Notes: generated by a model not told the origin, from the letters alone. Positions 10,670 through 22,185 are shown, counted from the first letter of the stretch. The stretch: 64,000 bases of DNA from Paragorgia papillata (GCA_035771165.1 JAWNZC010000114.1:2413001-2477000), one strand, 5' to 3'. Numbers and translations are program-made.

Positions 10670-10985
10670 ACGTTTTAACCCATTCTAGCCTGAGTTGGTC
10701 AAAAACGGTCCCTTTCTACCACCAGACGATTTTACTTGTCCAAGAGAGATCCACAGATATCCTAGGCATGTGACGCACCTTCATAAATACAATAAGCATG
10801 CGTGGGAAGTTCCTTTCTCAATATGAGTCAGACAAAAACGGTCCCTTTATTATTTTACTCTGTCTACCAGACTACCACCAGACGGTTTTACTTGTCCAAG
10901 AGACTCTCAAATATCCTAGGCATGTGACGTACCTTCATAAATACAATGAGCATGCGTGGGAAGGTCCTTACTCACTATAGGTTAG
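10670..10985. repeat. Two-copy tandem repeat containing MITE-core sequence
   Basis: The block with CCAGACGRTTTTACTTGTCC, ATATCCTAGGCATGTGACG and GCATGCGTGGGAAG appears twice, at about 10730-10815 and 10865-10965. Confidence 0.7.
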
Positions 10986-11024
10986 GGGGTGTTAAGGTGT
11001 TAATATGGAGGAGGGTCAACCTTC

Positions 11025-11345
11025 TTGATAGGGCCAGCCCTCTTTGCCAAGATCCCGCATCTCAGCGTAATTCCTTGTAAAAATTTCTTTGCGTTTACAT
11101 GACAAGAGAGCCAACCCTCCTAGGCGAGATCTCGCTATTGACAACCCGAGATCTCGCCTGGGAGGGCTGGAAATTTCCCATGTAAACACCCTCAAGAGGG
11201 CCAGCCCTCCTATAGGCGAGATCTCGCTATTGACAACCTGAGATCTCGACCAGGATGGCTGGAAATTTCCCATGTAAACACACTCAAGAGGGCTGGCCCT
11301 CTTAGGAGGGCTAGCAAATCGAAGCTCAGTATACACGGTAAAGTT
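11025..11345. mobile_element. Foldback/tandem element with GAGATCTCG modules
   Basis: Repeating GGCGAGATCTCGCTATTGAC and GGCTGGAAATTTCCCATG units of about 119 bp, in part inverted, bounded by AGGGCCAGCCCTC and GAGGGCTGGCCCT. Confidence 0.65.
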
Positions 11346-11414
11346 TGCCAAATAATCAAGTTTAATATGTCAATGCATACATGCTTTCAATGCAGGTTTT
11401 CGACAACTGAAAAC

Positions 11415-11742
11415 CAGTGGCGTAACTAGGCATTTTAAGCGGGGGTGCAGGCCGTCAAAATGCCATATTTATTCACTAATTTATATAACATTCAATCATA
11501 TCTACTCATAATCATTATATATAAATTTATCTTAATTGGTCTTAATTTAGCAAACAAAAAACTGTAAACAGTTAGAAAGTCAATATTGGTACTATTCTGA
11601 TCTCGAGAAAGGCAACTTAGATATTTCAATACACCGACTGTTGTGTCATTGAAATGGGTATTGACGTCTGTATGATAGCATCCAAAAAAAGAATCACAAT
11701 TTTCCGACAGATGACCATCTAGATGCTGTAGTTACGCCACTG
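11415..11742. mobile_element. Non-autonomous hAT-like element with 8-bp TSD
   Basis: Ends CAGTGGCGTAACTAG and CTGTAGTTACGCCACTG. Both sides are flanked by the 8-bp duplication CTGAAAAC (11407-11414 and 11743-11750), as expected for hAT. No transposase inside. Its right part is carried into the second copy of the 2.5-kb duplication. Confidence 0.85.
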
Positions 11743-12496
11743 CTGAAAACGATTTAGTGGTTATAAGGGACCAGCTGTATGTTACAAATACATATATCGC
11801 AACTTGTGCGATCGATTTGATGCTCAAATTGAGCTACTGAGGCTCGAATGGAGAGCTTGTAAATTCAGAGGAATCATAGCTATATCATATGTGCATGTAT
11901 GTACAGTATACGTGCGGCATGCTTGGTGTGATGTTGCAGACGTTCGATAGACTTTCGTCAAAGTTTGAGAACGTTTCTGAACCTTTTACTGCTCGAACAG
12001 GCGAACCGAGGCCATGCATGATTACAAACTGAATCATCATTTCCAGTTTATCTCACGCTTTTAACAAAAGATGAAAAAATTGACAGATCCTGTACCTTTT
12101 TGGCTTAATTTGCCGCAGGTCTAAGAACTGTCAAATAAATGTATTAACTTTATAAGTGGCATCGGTTTGCCAGTCAGCAGTAACCTAATTACAGAGGAAT
12201 TTGAAGAATTGTTGACATGGAAAAAACTTGATGAGAAAACGCATAATTTAATAGTTAATACTCTCACGGCAAGTCAACCTAGTAGTAGACTTCAGCTGAA
12301 ATGATTGCTGAACTCGGATCAAATCTATCTGATTTGCACTATAATGAATTTTGTGGGTTGTCAAAGCTCGGACGTGACTGCATCTTCAAATCTGACGTCA
12401 CAACTGCTAAGTATGCAAACAAGCTTTCTAATAAAGCAGCTTAATCAACCCTTTCACTCGCATTGTTGTTGTAATTTCATCTCTTTACTCTGTCTT

Positions 12497-12757
12497 AGGC
12501 TTGCGCTAAACGTCGCACAATAGACGAATGTAATTGTTTGAATTTTATTCGACGAAATTGTGATACTTCAGTGCCATGTTTTCAAGAAGTCGTTTTCAGA
12601 CTGACTCCATGCACGAGTCCAAGTAAAAACAATTAAATTCAACTGAAATTCGAGTCGCATTTACGTCGCATTACCGACGAAGTTAATTCGTATTAAATTC
12701 GTCTGAAAAAAAGGGGCCCGGGCTGACTATTGTCGGCGACGCTTAGCGCAGGCCTAA
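12497..12757. mobile_element. Foldback element TAGGCTTGCGCTAA (copy in duplication copy 1)
   Basis: Inverted ends TAGGCTTGCGCTAAACGTCG and GACGCTTAGCGCAGGCCTA around CGACGAA/TTCGTCG-type sequence. The second copy is at about 14918-15208. Confidence 0.65.
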
Positions 12758-13366
12758 CACCACACGATTTTACTTGTCAAGGGGACACGTCTCGGAAAGC
12801 CAGCTGCAGCATTTAAAAGCCTTAAAATAGGCTCGGTGTATTTATAATTGCGACAAAAGCAAACATTAAAAAAAAGCTAATTATTTTTATCTGTCTTGTT
12901 AAATAAAAAATATAGCTATCGTGCACATATACGTGATCTTACTCATATAACCTCGTCTCTGCTTTCTATTTCGGCTCAAGTGACGTCAAGAACAGCACGT
13001 ATATACTGAGTATTATTGTATTTAACAGCATGTTGTTGCAAGCTGCTTTACATAATTAGTTGAAAGTCTTTGCAAGAAGCTGCTTTGTATCTCAAGAAGC
13101 TGTATATCCTACAAAGATATTTAGTGCAGATAAAGTTGGAAGCTTGGGGGTAAATATTACTTTTTTGTTCCTAGTTTGTGTGTCGGTTTGGCTTGAAGGT
13201 TTTGTCGAGTGTTAGGTTTGGATAGTGCGATGTGTGCACGTCATGAACAAGATCAGCGCGGCTTTTACATGAAATAAAAGTAGCGTGCTGCGTAGGCAAT
13301 GTTGAAACAACAATCGAAATATAGTAACTTAGGTTAGATATACTGCCGAAACAGAGAACGTAGGAA

Positions 13367-13400
13367 TCTAACGTTTCGAGCGAAGGCCCTTCGTCAGAGA
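13367..13400 (-). ncRNA. Hammerhead ribozyme, class B
   Basis: UCU, CUGACGA, stem II GGGC/GCUC closed by CUUC, GAAAC, GUU, AGA. UCU and AGA pair as a short stem I. Duplicated at 15818-15851. Confidence 0.7.
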
Positions 13401-13873
13401 GAAACGTAAAGAGTGTAAACAAACAATGAGCTTATATATGAAAGGTGATCATGTGACCAAAAATAAGCCAATTGATGATGAGATGTGAAAAATTAGCCAA
13501 TCAAAGAAAAATAACAATAACAAATAGATAATGAGATGCGAAAGGCATTTGCTATTCATATCGTCGATGAGTAAAAAGGAGGGGGTGTAAAGAGGTGAGC
13601 GAGAGTAAAAATAGATAAACTAATAAAGTGAAAACGCTGTTTATGTCCGCCCTTGCTGAACAGAAACAACATCTTCAGAGGTGTTAAATAAAAGAAAAAC
13701 TTTCGTTGAGTCCGTGAGGATGAATGGTACCAATTTTGAAAATGAGACGCTTTTCTAGTCTTTTGCGGCTGACATTACCGCCAGAAATGGGTGAGATGGC
13801 ACAAACTTTCATGTCTAAAATACAATAGTTGGCACTATTAAAATGTAGAATATAGAAATACAGTAAATGTTGC

Positions 13874-14037
13874 ATGCTTTACATCGGTGAAACTGGCAGA
13901 CGTTTATCTGACAGGTTTGCTGAACATCTTCGTTCCGTGAGGAACAATGATGTTGACAAGCCTGTTGCCCGACATTTTAATAGTGCCAACCATTGTATTT
14001 CAGACATGAAAGTTTGTGCCATCTCACCCATTTCTGG
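13874..14037 (+). pseudogene. GIY-YIG endonuclease fragment of a Penelope-like element
   Basis: Encodes LYIGETGRRLSDRFAEH through PISG, the N-terminal two thirds of the domain, then is cut by the duplication junction. Identical in this stretch to 16325-16489. Confidence 0.8.
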
Positions 14038-14055
14038 CAGCCTTTCCGTATTATG
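14038..14055. other. Junction of the 2.5-kb tandem duplication
   Basis: About 18 bases between the end of copy 1 and the start of copy 2 match neither flank, so they look like filler DNA at the joining point. Confidence 0.6.
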
Positions 14056-16488
14056 TTAGCAAACAAAAAACTGTAAACAGTTAGAAAGTCAATATTGGTA
14101 CTATTCTGATCTCGAGAAAGGCAACTTAGAGATTTCAATACACCGACTGTTGTGTCATTGAAACGGGTATTGACGTCTGTTACGATAGCATCCAAAAAAA
14201 GCTCGCATGGAAATTTCCGACAGGGAATCACAATTTTCCGACAGATGACCATCTAGATGCTGTAGTTACGCCACTGCTGAAAACGATTTAGTGGTTAGGT
14301 ATGTTACAAATACACATATTGCAACTTGTGCGATCGATTTGACGCTCAAATTGAGCTACTGAGGCTCGAATGGAGAGCTTGTAAATTCAGAGGAATCATA
14401 GTTATATCATATGTGCATGTATGTACAGTATACGTGCGGCATGCTTGGTGTAATGTTGCAGACGTTCGCCATAGACTTTCGTCAAAGTTTGAGAACGTTT
14501 CTGAACCTTTTACTGCTCGAACAGGCGAACCGAGGCCATGCATGATTACAAACTGAATCATCATTTCCAGTTTATCTCACGCTTTTAACAAAAGATGAAA
14601 AAATTGACAGATCCTGTACCTTTTTGGCTTAATTGGCTTTTGGCTTAAGAATTGTTGACATGGATATAAACTTGATGAAAAAACGCACGGCAAGTCAACC
14701 TAGTAGTAGACTTCAGCTGAAATGATTGCTGAACTCGGATCAAATCTATCTGATTTGCACTATAATGAATTTTGTGGGTTGTCAAAGCTCGGACGTGACT
14801 GCATCTTCAAATCTGACGTCACAACTGTTAAGTATGCAAACAAGCTTTCTAATAAAGCAGCTTAATTAACCCTTTCACTCGCATTGTTGTTGTAATTTTA
14901 TCTTTTTACTCTGTCTTGCGCTAAACGTCGCACAATAGACGAATGTAATTGTTTAAATTTTATTCGACGAAATTGTGATACTTCAGTGCCATGTTTTCAA
15001 GAAGTCGTTTTTAGACTGACTCCATGCACGAGTCCAAGTAAAAACAATTAAATTCGACTGAAATTCGACGTTTATTAAACTCGACGTCGCATTTACGTCG
15101 CATTACCGACGAAGTTAATTCGTATTAAATTCGTCTGAAAAAAAAGGGGCCCGGGCTGAAAATCTCCTTAAATTCGTCTATTGTCGGCGACGCTTAGCGC
15201 AGGCCTAACACCACACGATTTTACTTGTCAAGGGGACACGTCTTGGAAAGCCAGCTGCAGCATTTAAAAGCCTTAAAATAGGCTCGGTGTATTTATAATT
15301 GCGACAAAAGCAAACATTAAAAAAAAGTTAATTATTTTTATCTGTCTTGTTAAATAAAAAATATAGCTATCGTGCACATATACGTGATCTTACTCATATA
15401 ACGTCGTCTCTGCTTTATATTTCGGCTCAAGTGACGTCAAGAACAGCACGTATATACTGAGTATTATTGTATTTAACAGCATGTTGTTGCAAGCTGCTTT
15501 ACATAATTAGTTGAAAGTCTTTGCAAGAAGCTGCTTTGTATCTCAAGAAGCTGCATATCCTACAAAGATATTTAGTGCAGATAAAGTTGGAAGCTTGGGG
15601 GTAAATATTACTTTTTTGTTCCTAGTTTGTGTGTCGGTTTGGCTTGAAGGTTTTGTCGAGTGTTAGGTTTGGATAGTGCGATGTGTGCACGTCATGAACA
15701 AGATCAGCGCGGCTTTTACATGAAATAAAAGTAGCGTGCTGCGTAGGCAATGTTGAAACAACAATCGAAATATAGTAACTTAGGTTAGATATACTGCCGA
15801 AACAGAGAACGTAGGAATCTAACGTTTCGAGCGAAGGCCCTTCGTCAGAGAGAAACGTAAAGAGTGTAAACAAACAATGAGCTTATATATGAAAGGTGAT
15901 CATGTGACCAAAAATAAGCCAATTGATGATGAGATGTGAAAAATTAGCCAATCAAAGAAAAATAACAATAACAAATAGATAATGAGATGCGAAAGGCATT
16001 TGCTATTCATATCGTCGATGAGTAAAAAGGAGGGGGTGTAAAGAGGTGAGCGAGAGTAAAAATAGATAAACTAATAAAGTGAAAACGCTGTTTATGTCCG
16101 CCCTTGCTGAACAGAAACAACATCTTCAGAGGTGTTAAATAAAAGAAAAACTTTCGTTGAGTCCGTGAGGATGAATGGTACCAATTTTGAAAATGAGACG
16201 CTTTTCTAGTCTTTTGCGGCTGACATTACCGCCAGAAATGGGTGAGATGGCACAAACTTTCATGTCTAAAATACAATAGTTGGCACTATTAAAATGTAGA
16301 ATATAGAAATACAGTAAATGTTGCATGCTTTACATCGGTGAAACTGGCAGACGTTTATCTGACAGGTTTGCTGAACATCTTCGTTCCGTGAGGAACAATG
16401 ATGTTGACAAGCCTGTTGCCCGACATTTTAATAGTGCCAACCATTGTATTTCAGACATGAAAGTTTGTGCCATCTCACCCATTTCTGG
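14056..16488. repeat. Tandem segmental duplication, copy 2
   Basis: Second copy of 11547-14037, starting at the same TTAGCAAACAAAAAACTG. The Penelope-like element continues past the end of this copy, so copy 2 holds the original right flank. Confidence 0.9.
15818..15851 (-). ncRNA. Hammerhead ribozyme, class B (duplicate)
   Basis: Same core as 13367-13400, carried by the segmental duplication: UCU/AGA stem I, CUGACGA, GGGC/GCUC stem II, GAAAC, GUU. Confidence 0.7.
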
Positions 16489-16585
16489 CGGTAATGTCAG
16501 CCGCAAAAGACTAGAAAAGCGTCTTATTTTCAAAATTGGTACCATTCATCCTCACGGACTCAACGAACGTTTTTCTTTTATTTAA
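16325..16585 (+). pseudogene. GIY-YIG endonuclease domain of a Penelope-like element
   Basis: 86 residues from LYIGETGRRLSDRF to NERFSFI, ending at TAA 16583-16585. The YIG motif (residues 3-5), Arg14, Glu64 in KRLEKRL and Asn80 in HGLNE are where GIY-YIG nucleases carry catalytic and structural residues. This is the C-terminus of a Penelope-like ORF; the RT and the start of the ORF are lost at the inversion joint just upstream, so the in-frame Met is not a true start. An inverted copy of the last about 53 residues lies at 16135-16320 on the minus strand. Confidence 0.85.
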
Positions 16586-16923
16586 CACCTCTGAAGATGT
16601 TGTTTCTGTTCAGCAAGGGCGGACATAAACAGCGTTTTAACTTTATTAGTTTATCTATTTTTACTCTCGCTCATCCTCTTTACACCCCCTCCTTTTTATT
16701 CATCGACGATATGAATAGCAAATGCCTTTCGCATCTCATTATCTATTTGTTATTGTTATTTTTCTTTGATTGGCTAATTTTTCACATCTCATCATCAATT
16801 TGTTATTGTCAGTTTTATCTGATTGGCTTATTTTTGGTCACATGACCACCTTTCATATATAAGCTCATTGTTTGTTTACACTCTTTACGTTTCTCTCTGA
16901 CGAAGGGCCTTCGCTCGAAACGT

Positions 16924-17575
16924 TAGCCTGCGTAGCTGGCGGTTTTTAATAAGGGGTTGGGGTCTTGGTGAAGAAGCGGGTGAGGGCGAAGAAGCGGGCG
17001 AGCGAGAAAAAGCGGGCGAGGGAGAAAAAGCGGGCGGGCGGAAGAGCGGGCGGGCGGAAGAGCGGGAGCTGGAAAAAGCTAGCGAACGTATTAGCAAAAG
17101 GAACACGTCGAGAAAAAGCTTAGCATTTGCGAGTATAACAAGCGAAGCAACTGCGCGGTCAGCTATCGAGGATAACACTCCTAGGACTGACGAAATCCTC
17201 GCAAGTTTAAGCGTTGACGAGGTGTTAAACACGAACACTACTCGGGTGAAAGTTCTCAAAATATTCAATGTTTCCAACGCTTTAACAACACACTTCTTTC
17301 ACGGCCACGTTGATGACTATCAACGATTCAACGCCTCGCGTGAGCCAAAATCGTTTGATCACCGTGGTTTGATTGATGACAGCTATCGACAACAGCTTAA
17401 AATACTAACCAATCAGTATTTTCCGTTCACCAGTGGACGGGTAATTCAAAAACACCAGGTTTTGTGGCAGGCGGTATTTCCAGCTCCGGCTCTTCCGCCC
17501 GCGCGCTCTTCCGCCCGCTTTTTCTCCTTCGCCCGCGAGACCCCAACCCCTTAAAACCGCCAGCTACGCAGGCTA
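16924..17575. mobile_element. Non-autonomous Mutator-like element with 9-bp TSD, inside the hammerhead
   Basis: Inverted ends TAGCCTGCGTAGCTGGCGG / CCGCCAGCTACGCAGGCTA. Flanking 9-bp duplication TCGAAACGT at 16915-16923 and 17576-17584. A 9-bp duplication is typical of MULEs. GC-rich sub-terminal repeats (GCGGGCGA units) lead to about 420 bp of unique DNA with an open frame. No transposase motif is seen. Confidence 0.85.
17048..17474 (+). other. Open frame inside the Mutator-like element, possible captured sequence
   Basis: About 140 codons without a stop, in the frame reading ...LAFASITSEATARSAIED...VLKIFNVSNALTTHFFHG...QYFPFTSGR. Composition differs from the GC-rich sub-terminal repeats on both sides. 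I do not recognise the protein. It may be a gene fragment carried in the way Pack-MULEs carry host exons, a relic of the element's own ORF, or chance. Confidence 0.35.
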
Positions 17576-17801
17576 TCGAAACGTTAGATTCCTACGTTCT
17601 CTGTTTCGGCAGTATATCTAACCTAAGTTACTATATTTCGGCTTTTACATGGTCGGCTAGCACAGATGTTGCAGTTGAACTGCAGTGAGATTTGCTTCAC
17701 CAGTTTAATAGGTTCATTTTGCGCAGGCGTAAATTGTCGCCTTTACTTTGCTAGGCAAGTTTTATAGAGCTCAGGAAAAATCCTCAGTCCCCGTTACTTG
17801 T

Positions 17802-19142
17802 TAGCCTGTGTACATCCTGAACATTCATCTGAAATTCAGGCTGTAAAAACTCGCACGATAGCCTGTTGACACCCTGCTGAGCTTCTCAGATCTGAGTAGA
17901 TTTTGAATGGTCTATAAATACTCCTGTGATTCTCTCTCCTCCGCAGAGGATTCTTGAGCTCTTCAACAGAGTTGGAAAAAAGCTGCGGGTATGCGGGTAC
18001 CACCCGGAGGAAGGTTTACTTTAGTGAGGAAGGTTTAAAGTGAAAACACGTGAAACAACACATTCGGTAATCTGAGAAAGTTACAATTGATCAAGCAAGG
18101 TGTCGAGAAGAAATGCGATTTGCAGCAAAACATTGGCTAACCAACAATTATGCAGCACTGGCAGTGGCAGCAGTTACATGTGTGAGACATGTACGCTGAT
18201 GTCTGCTGTGATGTCTGTATCTTCGCAGCAGTCGAGGGTAGTTGGCAGGCTATCAGTCAGCAGCGGTCAGTTATTAGTAGCTATTGTAGTATGCCAAAGC
18301 TTACCTAGGAAAACCTAGAAAACCAAGGTACTGCAAAAGTCACGCAGTATTTATGAACGTTGCAAAACACAAAATTCTCGCTATATATTTTGAGGAAGGT
18401 TATCTAAACTTAAAAACCTATCCGGAGGAAGGTTGAATACTTTTTCCAACTCTGCTCTTCAATAGCGGTAGAGTGTAATGGGCAATAAGGAAAACCGCTG
18501 AAATTCGCGCATTATACTCTATGGTCTATAAACCCCTGCAATATTAAACCCCTATATATTGAAGAAGCCTCTGAGGAGGAGAGCCTGTGATACATAATTG
18601 TTTATTTGATTCTATTTGATTGGATTATTTGCTCACGACAGTTCCTAGAGAATCAATTGTAACTGGAATGATTTGGACAATCAAAAGATCTGAGAAGCTC
18701 AGCAGGGGTTGACAAGCTATTGTGTGAGTTTTCACAGACTCAGACCCCGTTTACACGATGCCGGTACAATTTGAAAACGGAACAAAATCATGCCGTTTAG
18801 GCCTTGCGTTTACACGATACCGGCACAAAAATGACATGAAAACGGCACAAAATGAAGACGGGTTCCTTGACGGCATGAAATGAAAACGGAACACTAACTG
18901 GTGTCGTGTAAACGCCCGTGCCGTAACAGTTTGATGACGGTAATCACGATATATACGACCACAGTATTCGGGTCAGCAGTATTCACAAAGTCTTCTCAAT
19001 TCTCATTGGAAGAGAATAGTCACATGCTAATCCGTCATTATATTATACCGGCACCGTGTAAACGCAAGACGTTTTGATGATTTTTTTCCGTTTTCAAATT
19101 GTACCGGCATCGTGTAAACGGGGTCTGAATTACACGTGAATT
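17802..19142. mobile_element. Foldback element with a second element inserted
   Basis: Left arm from TAGCCTGTGTACATCC through GCTGAGCTTCTCAGATCTG (to about 17900); the right arm AGATCTGAGAAGCTCAGCAG begins at 18688 and is broken at 18742 by another element before resuming to GAATTTCAGGCTAG. The interior carries no recognisable gene. Confidence 0.5.
18742..19127. mobile_element. TIR element with CCCCGTTTACACG ends
   Basis: Long inverted ends: GACCCCGTTTACACGATGCC at the left and its complement at the right, extending through GGTACAATTTGAAAACGG. A related short palindrome is at 39404-39512. Confidence 0.75.
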
Positions 19143-19465
19143 TCAGGCTAGTAACGTTACTTGTAGACCAACAGGCAATGATACTATAAAGTACATTCGT
19201 CAGACCTGAATGCATTCGTGCAAGTATGTGGTACGTAATACATTTACAAGCTTGGTGTACTGTAATACATTGTAACAGTATAATATAATACATCATAAGC
19301 CAGTCTGAACTGCCTTTAAGAGTGCAGGTTCGATTCCTGCACGTCTGAAGCTCAAAAACATTTTCTTCCATGATCAAATTACTAATTCCATGTTTTGGTT
19401 ATTCCAGGTAAAGACAATTACTAGAAAACAGGCTTTGCTTTCAGTGTTGGTTCAGTGTTGGTAGT

Positions 19466-21624
19466 ATGGATAAAGACATGTGCGACAGAACTGTGCGTGA
19501 CCAAGGCAACCACAGATCAACTTCAAATTTAATCAATTCCGTCATTTCTTTATTTCATCCTTTTCAAGCTGGACGGTGCCCACAAACCAGCGTGATCAGC
19601 GGATTTCCAAACGACAGCGGGCGGCCCTCGCCAAGCTCGAAAAGCAATATGGGGTTTAACCAGCAGTTTCAGCCACAAGAACTGAACGCTTTTTATTTCA
19701 GATATTTCTTAAATTTTCATCATCAACATGTAGAATACGGCAACCTTGATACCAGAAGACAACGTATCACAGAAGAGACAAACCAATCAAGAAGATTGAT
19801 AAACGACATCAGACCGGAGATGACGGTTTATCCATTTCACCAAACTTTTCAACTTCACCCTCCTGGATTTACGCTAAATCCTAGCTCAACCCAAGATGTA
19901 AGGACGGTTAGGGATAGAGTTGAACAACGGGGTGATTTAGGGACAGAAGGAGGCCCTAGGGATTATTGGGAACTTAATCGGCGGCGTCCAAGCGTTATCC
20001 GGAGGTCAATATCGGGCAACGGGAACTGTTCTCCTAGAGAAGCCATTTTGACAACTAACTTTACCAATACACAGTTCAATGAAACAGACCAAGAGGGCAA
20101 CACTCTTGAAGAGCTACAATCCCCTTCTGTACTCAGTAAACCCTACGAGTCCCTTGCATCCCCACATTCCACGCTTGATTCCTCCGAAGTAGACGAAGAA
20201 TCTGAAATTGAGATCATTTCAATTACAAATCATTCCACCGCGTTCCCACAGACAACAACTGAGCCTCGTCTTCACGAGTGTATTAGCTCTACTCGTTCGT
20301 GCGATAAAAGCCTGGGTACGAAAGTGACGTCAGATGACGCGAGTGGGGAACACACCAGGGTCATTTTTCCTGATCCAGTTGGACCATTGAGAAAGAAAAA
20401 GAAGTTTTCGTGTTTCTATTGCAAAAAACGTTTCCAATGGTTCTCTCACTGGCAAGCACACGAGAGGATTCACACTGGAGAAAAACCATTCACATGTAAG
20501 CAATGTGGACGGTGTTTCACCAGAGCTGATGGACTTCAGTCTCATGTTTTAACACATTCTAAGATTAAAACCTACAAGTGCTCGTTCTGTTCAAAAAAGT
20601 TTCCGAAAAAATCCCTCCTCGAGAAACACGTGTTTGAACACACAGGCGCAAAACCGTTCCAGTGTGAGTATTGTTGTAAGCAGTACAGTGACCCGGAAAG
20701 CATCGAGACACATCTGTTGAACCACAGAGGAGAGAAACGGTTTAGATGTCAGCATTGCAATCACTCTTTTATCAACGCCAGAAGACTTGTGAGACATATA
20801 AGAGGACATACAGGTAAATATATGGAACAGACAGCATTAAGAAGAATAGAAAGAAAGGAAGGAAAGAGGAAAGGAAGGAAGCGAGGAAGGAAAGAAGGAA
20901 GCACGGAAGGAAGGAGGGAAGGAAGGAAGCGAGGAAGGAAAGGAAGGAAGGAAGCACGGAAGGAAGGAAGCGATGAAGGAAAGAAGCGATGAAGGAAAGA
21001 AGGAATGAAGGAAGGAAGGAAGGAAGGAAAGAATGGAGGAATGGAAGGACAGAAAGAAGGATAAAAAGAAAGAACGAAGGAAGGACAGAAGGAAGGAAGG
21101 AAGGACAGAAGGAAGGAAGGAAGGAAGGAAGGAAAGGAAGGACAGAAGGAAGGACAGAAGGAAGGAAGGAAGGAAGGAAGGAAGGAAAGAAGGAAGGAAG
21201 GAAGGAAGGAAGGAAGGAAGGAAGGAAGGAAGGAAGGAAGGAAGGAAGGAAGGAAGGAAGGTCGCAAGAAAATCGTGAGACCTACAGTAGTTAGCCAAAT
21301 AGAATGCTACATTGATGCCCAGTAGATTGATAACTAATTGTTGATAATATTTTCAAATTATCAGGAAAGAAGCCTTTCAAGTGTGATGTGTGCAAGATGG
21401 GATTCAGCAAGAAAAGTGCTTTAGTCATCCATCACCGTGTCCACACAGGAGTCAAACCTTACTCATGCCTCGAGTGTGGAAAAGCTTTCTCTATTTCTGG
21501 AAATCTTCAAAGGCATCGCTTGATACATAGTGGAGAACGACCATACAAATGTGCAAAATGTCAGCAAACATTTAATAATCCTAGCCATCTCTCTAGACAT
21601 ATCACAAGACAACACACAAGATAG
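19466..21624 (+). CDS. C2H2 zinc-finger protein 1, two exons, eight fingers
   Basis: Exons 19466-20813 and 21365-21624 join in phase 1 (CATACAG/GTAAAT to TTATCAG/GAAAG) and give 535 residues. Residues 1-310 are Ser/Thr/Pro- and charge-rich with no known domain. Eight C2H2 fingers follow from about residue 314: five in exon 1 (the first begins FSCFYCKKRF) and three in exon 2 (FKCDVC, YSCLEC, YKCAKC), joined by TGEKP-like linkers. A sequence-specific DNA-binding transcription factor in the nucleus is expected; targets are unknown. The start follows GTTGGTAGT and is the first Met of the open frame. The intron is almost entirely AAGG repeats. A paralogue is at 45335-47120. Confidence 0.9.
20835..21270. 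repeat. (AAGG)n microsatellite in the zinc-finger 1 intron
   Basis: GAAGGAAGGAAGGAAGG repeats with GCGA and ACAG variants fill the intron. The Lys/Arg/Glu-rich extension read from exon 1 into this intron is not a real C-terminus. Confidence 0.95.
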
Positions 21625-21714
21625 AAGATTATCAATGAACAGAATTTTTCTCTTTATGTGTCAGTGTGTCTATTTATATTATCAGTTGTGTCTATGTGTA
21701 TTGTATAAGATTGT

Positions 21715-21720
21715 AATAAA
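21715..21720 (+). promoter_or_regulatory. Poly(A) signal of zinc-finger gene 1
   Basis: AATAAA 91 bases after the stop codon. Confidence 0.7.
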
Positions 21721-21804
21721 GATCGATTGTGCCAACCAATTCTAAATCTCATTCAATTGTGTGTGTATAGCTAGCGTATGCTTCCCTGTTGGCAGTGGTC
21801 TCTA

Positions 21805-21985
21805 AGGAAGGAAGGAAGGAACGAAGGAAAGATGGAAGAAAGAAAGGAAGTAAGGAAGGAAGGAAGGAAAGAAGGAAGGAAGGAAGGAAAGAAGGAAGGA
21901 AGGAAAGAAGGAAGGAAGAAAGAAAGAAAGGAAGGAAGGAAAGAAGGGATGAAGGAAAGAAGGGAGGGAGAAAGAAGGAAGGAAA
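21805..21985. repeat. (AAGG)n microsatellite
   Basis: AAGGAAGGAAGG with GAAA and GATG variants, just downstream of zinc-finger gene 1. Confidence 0.95.
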
Positions 21986-22185
21986 TAACAAGACCTACAG
22001 TGGTTCAGCCATTAGAATGGGCCATTGATGCCGAGTGTAACACCACGGTAAAACTCATCAAGTATCAAGCGTTTAGTTGTAACCCTAACAAGGGTGGCTT
22101 CGAGGTTCACTGACACTTGCCAAAGGTGTCACCCCAGACTCTGGAAGGCGGGAGCGTCTATATTCCCGTGGTAGGCTAAGCCTAT

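Larger units (their letters stand above)
11547..14037. repeat. Tandem segmental duplication, copy 1
   Basis: Highly similar to 14056-16488. Begins at TTAGCAAACAAAAAACTG inside the hAT-like element and ends inside a Penelope-like endonuclease segment. It has about 140 extra bases near 12120-12275; copy 2 has a short insert near 14200. No conserved gene is seen apart from the transposon remnants. Confidence 0.9.
13272..14037 (+). mobile_element. Truncated Penelope-like element in duplication copy 1
   Basis: Same left half as the element at 15723-17638: an inverted 3' segment (hammerhead 13367-13400, endonuclease tail 13684-13868) joined head to head with the start of a plus-strand GIY-YIG domain (13874-14037). 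It stops at the duplication junction. Confidence 0.8.
15723..17638 (+). mobile_element. 5'-truncated Penelope-like retroelement with 13-bp TSD
   Basis: Flanked by a perfect 13-bp duplication, CGGCTTTTACATG, at 15710-15722 and 17639-17651. The left part is an inverted 3' segment (about 15723-16320), the right part is a plus-strand GIY-YIG domain, 3' sequence and terminal repeat (16325-17638). The right terminal repeat is split by a Mutator-like element. Reverse transcriptase is missing. Family knowledge: Penelope-like elements join an RT to a GIY-YIG nuclease and often integrate with partly inverted copies. Confidence 0.85.

Noticed and set aside
16885..17277. Minus-strand 130-residue frame over the Mutator-like element
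   Set aside because: Arg/Ser/Pro-rich and mostly from the GC-rich sub-terminal repeats; the plus-strand frame is the more protein-like one.
19322..19346. tRNA gene suggested by GTGCAGGTTCGATTCCTGCAC
   Set aside because: A good T-arm and B box, but the 60 bases before it show no A box, D arm or anticodon arm, so it is an isolated match.
20817..20992. Basic C-terminal extension of zinc-finger gene 1
   Set aside because: This is read-through into an AAGG-filled intron; splicing at 20813 gives three more well-formed fingers.
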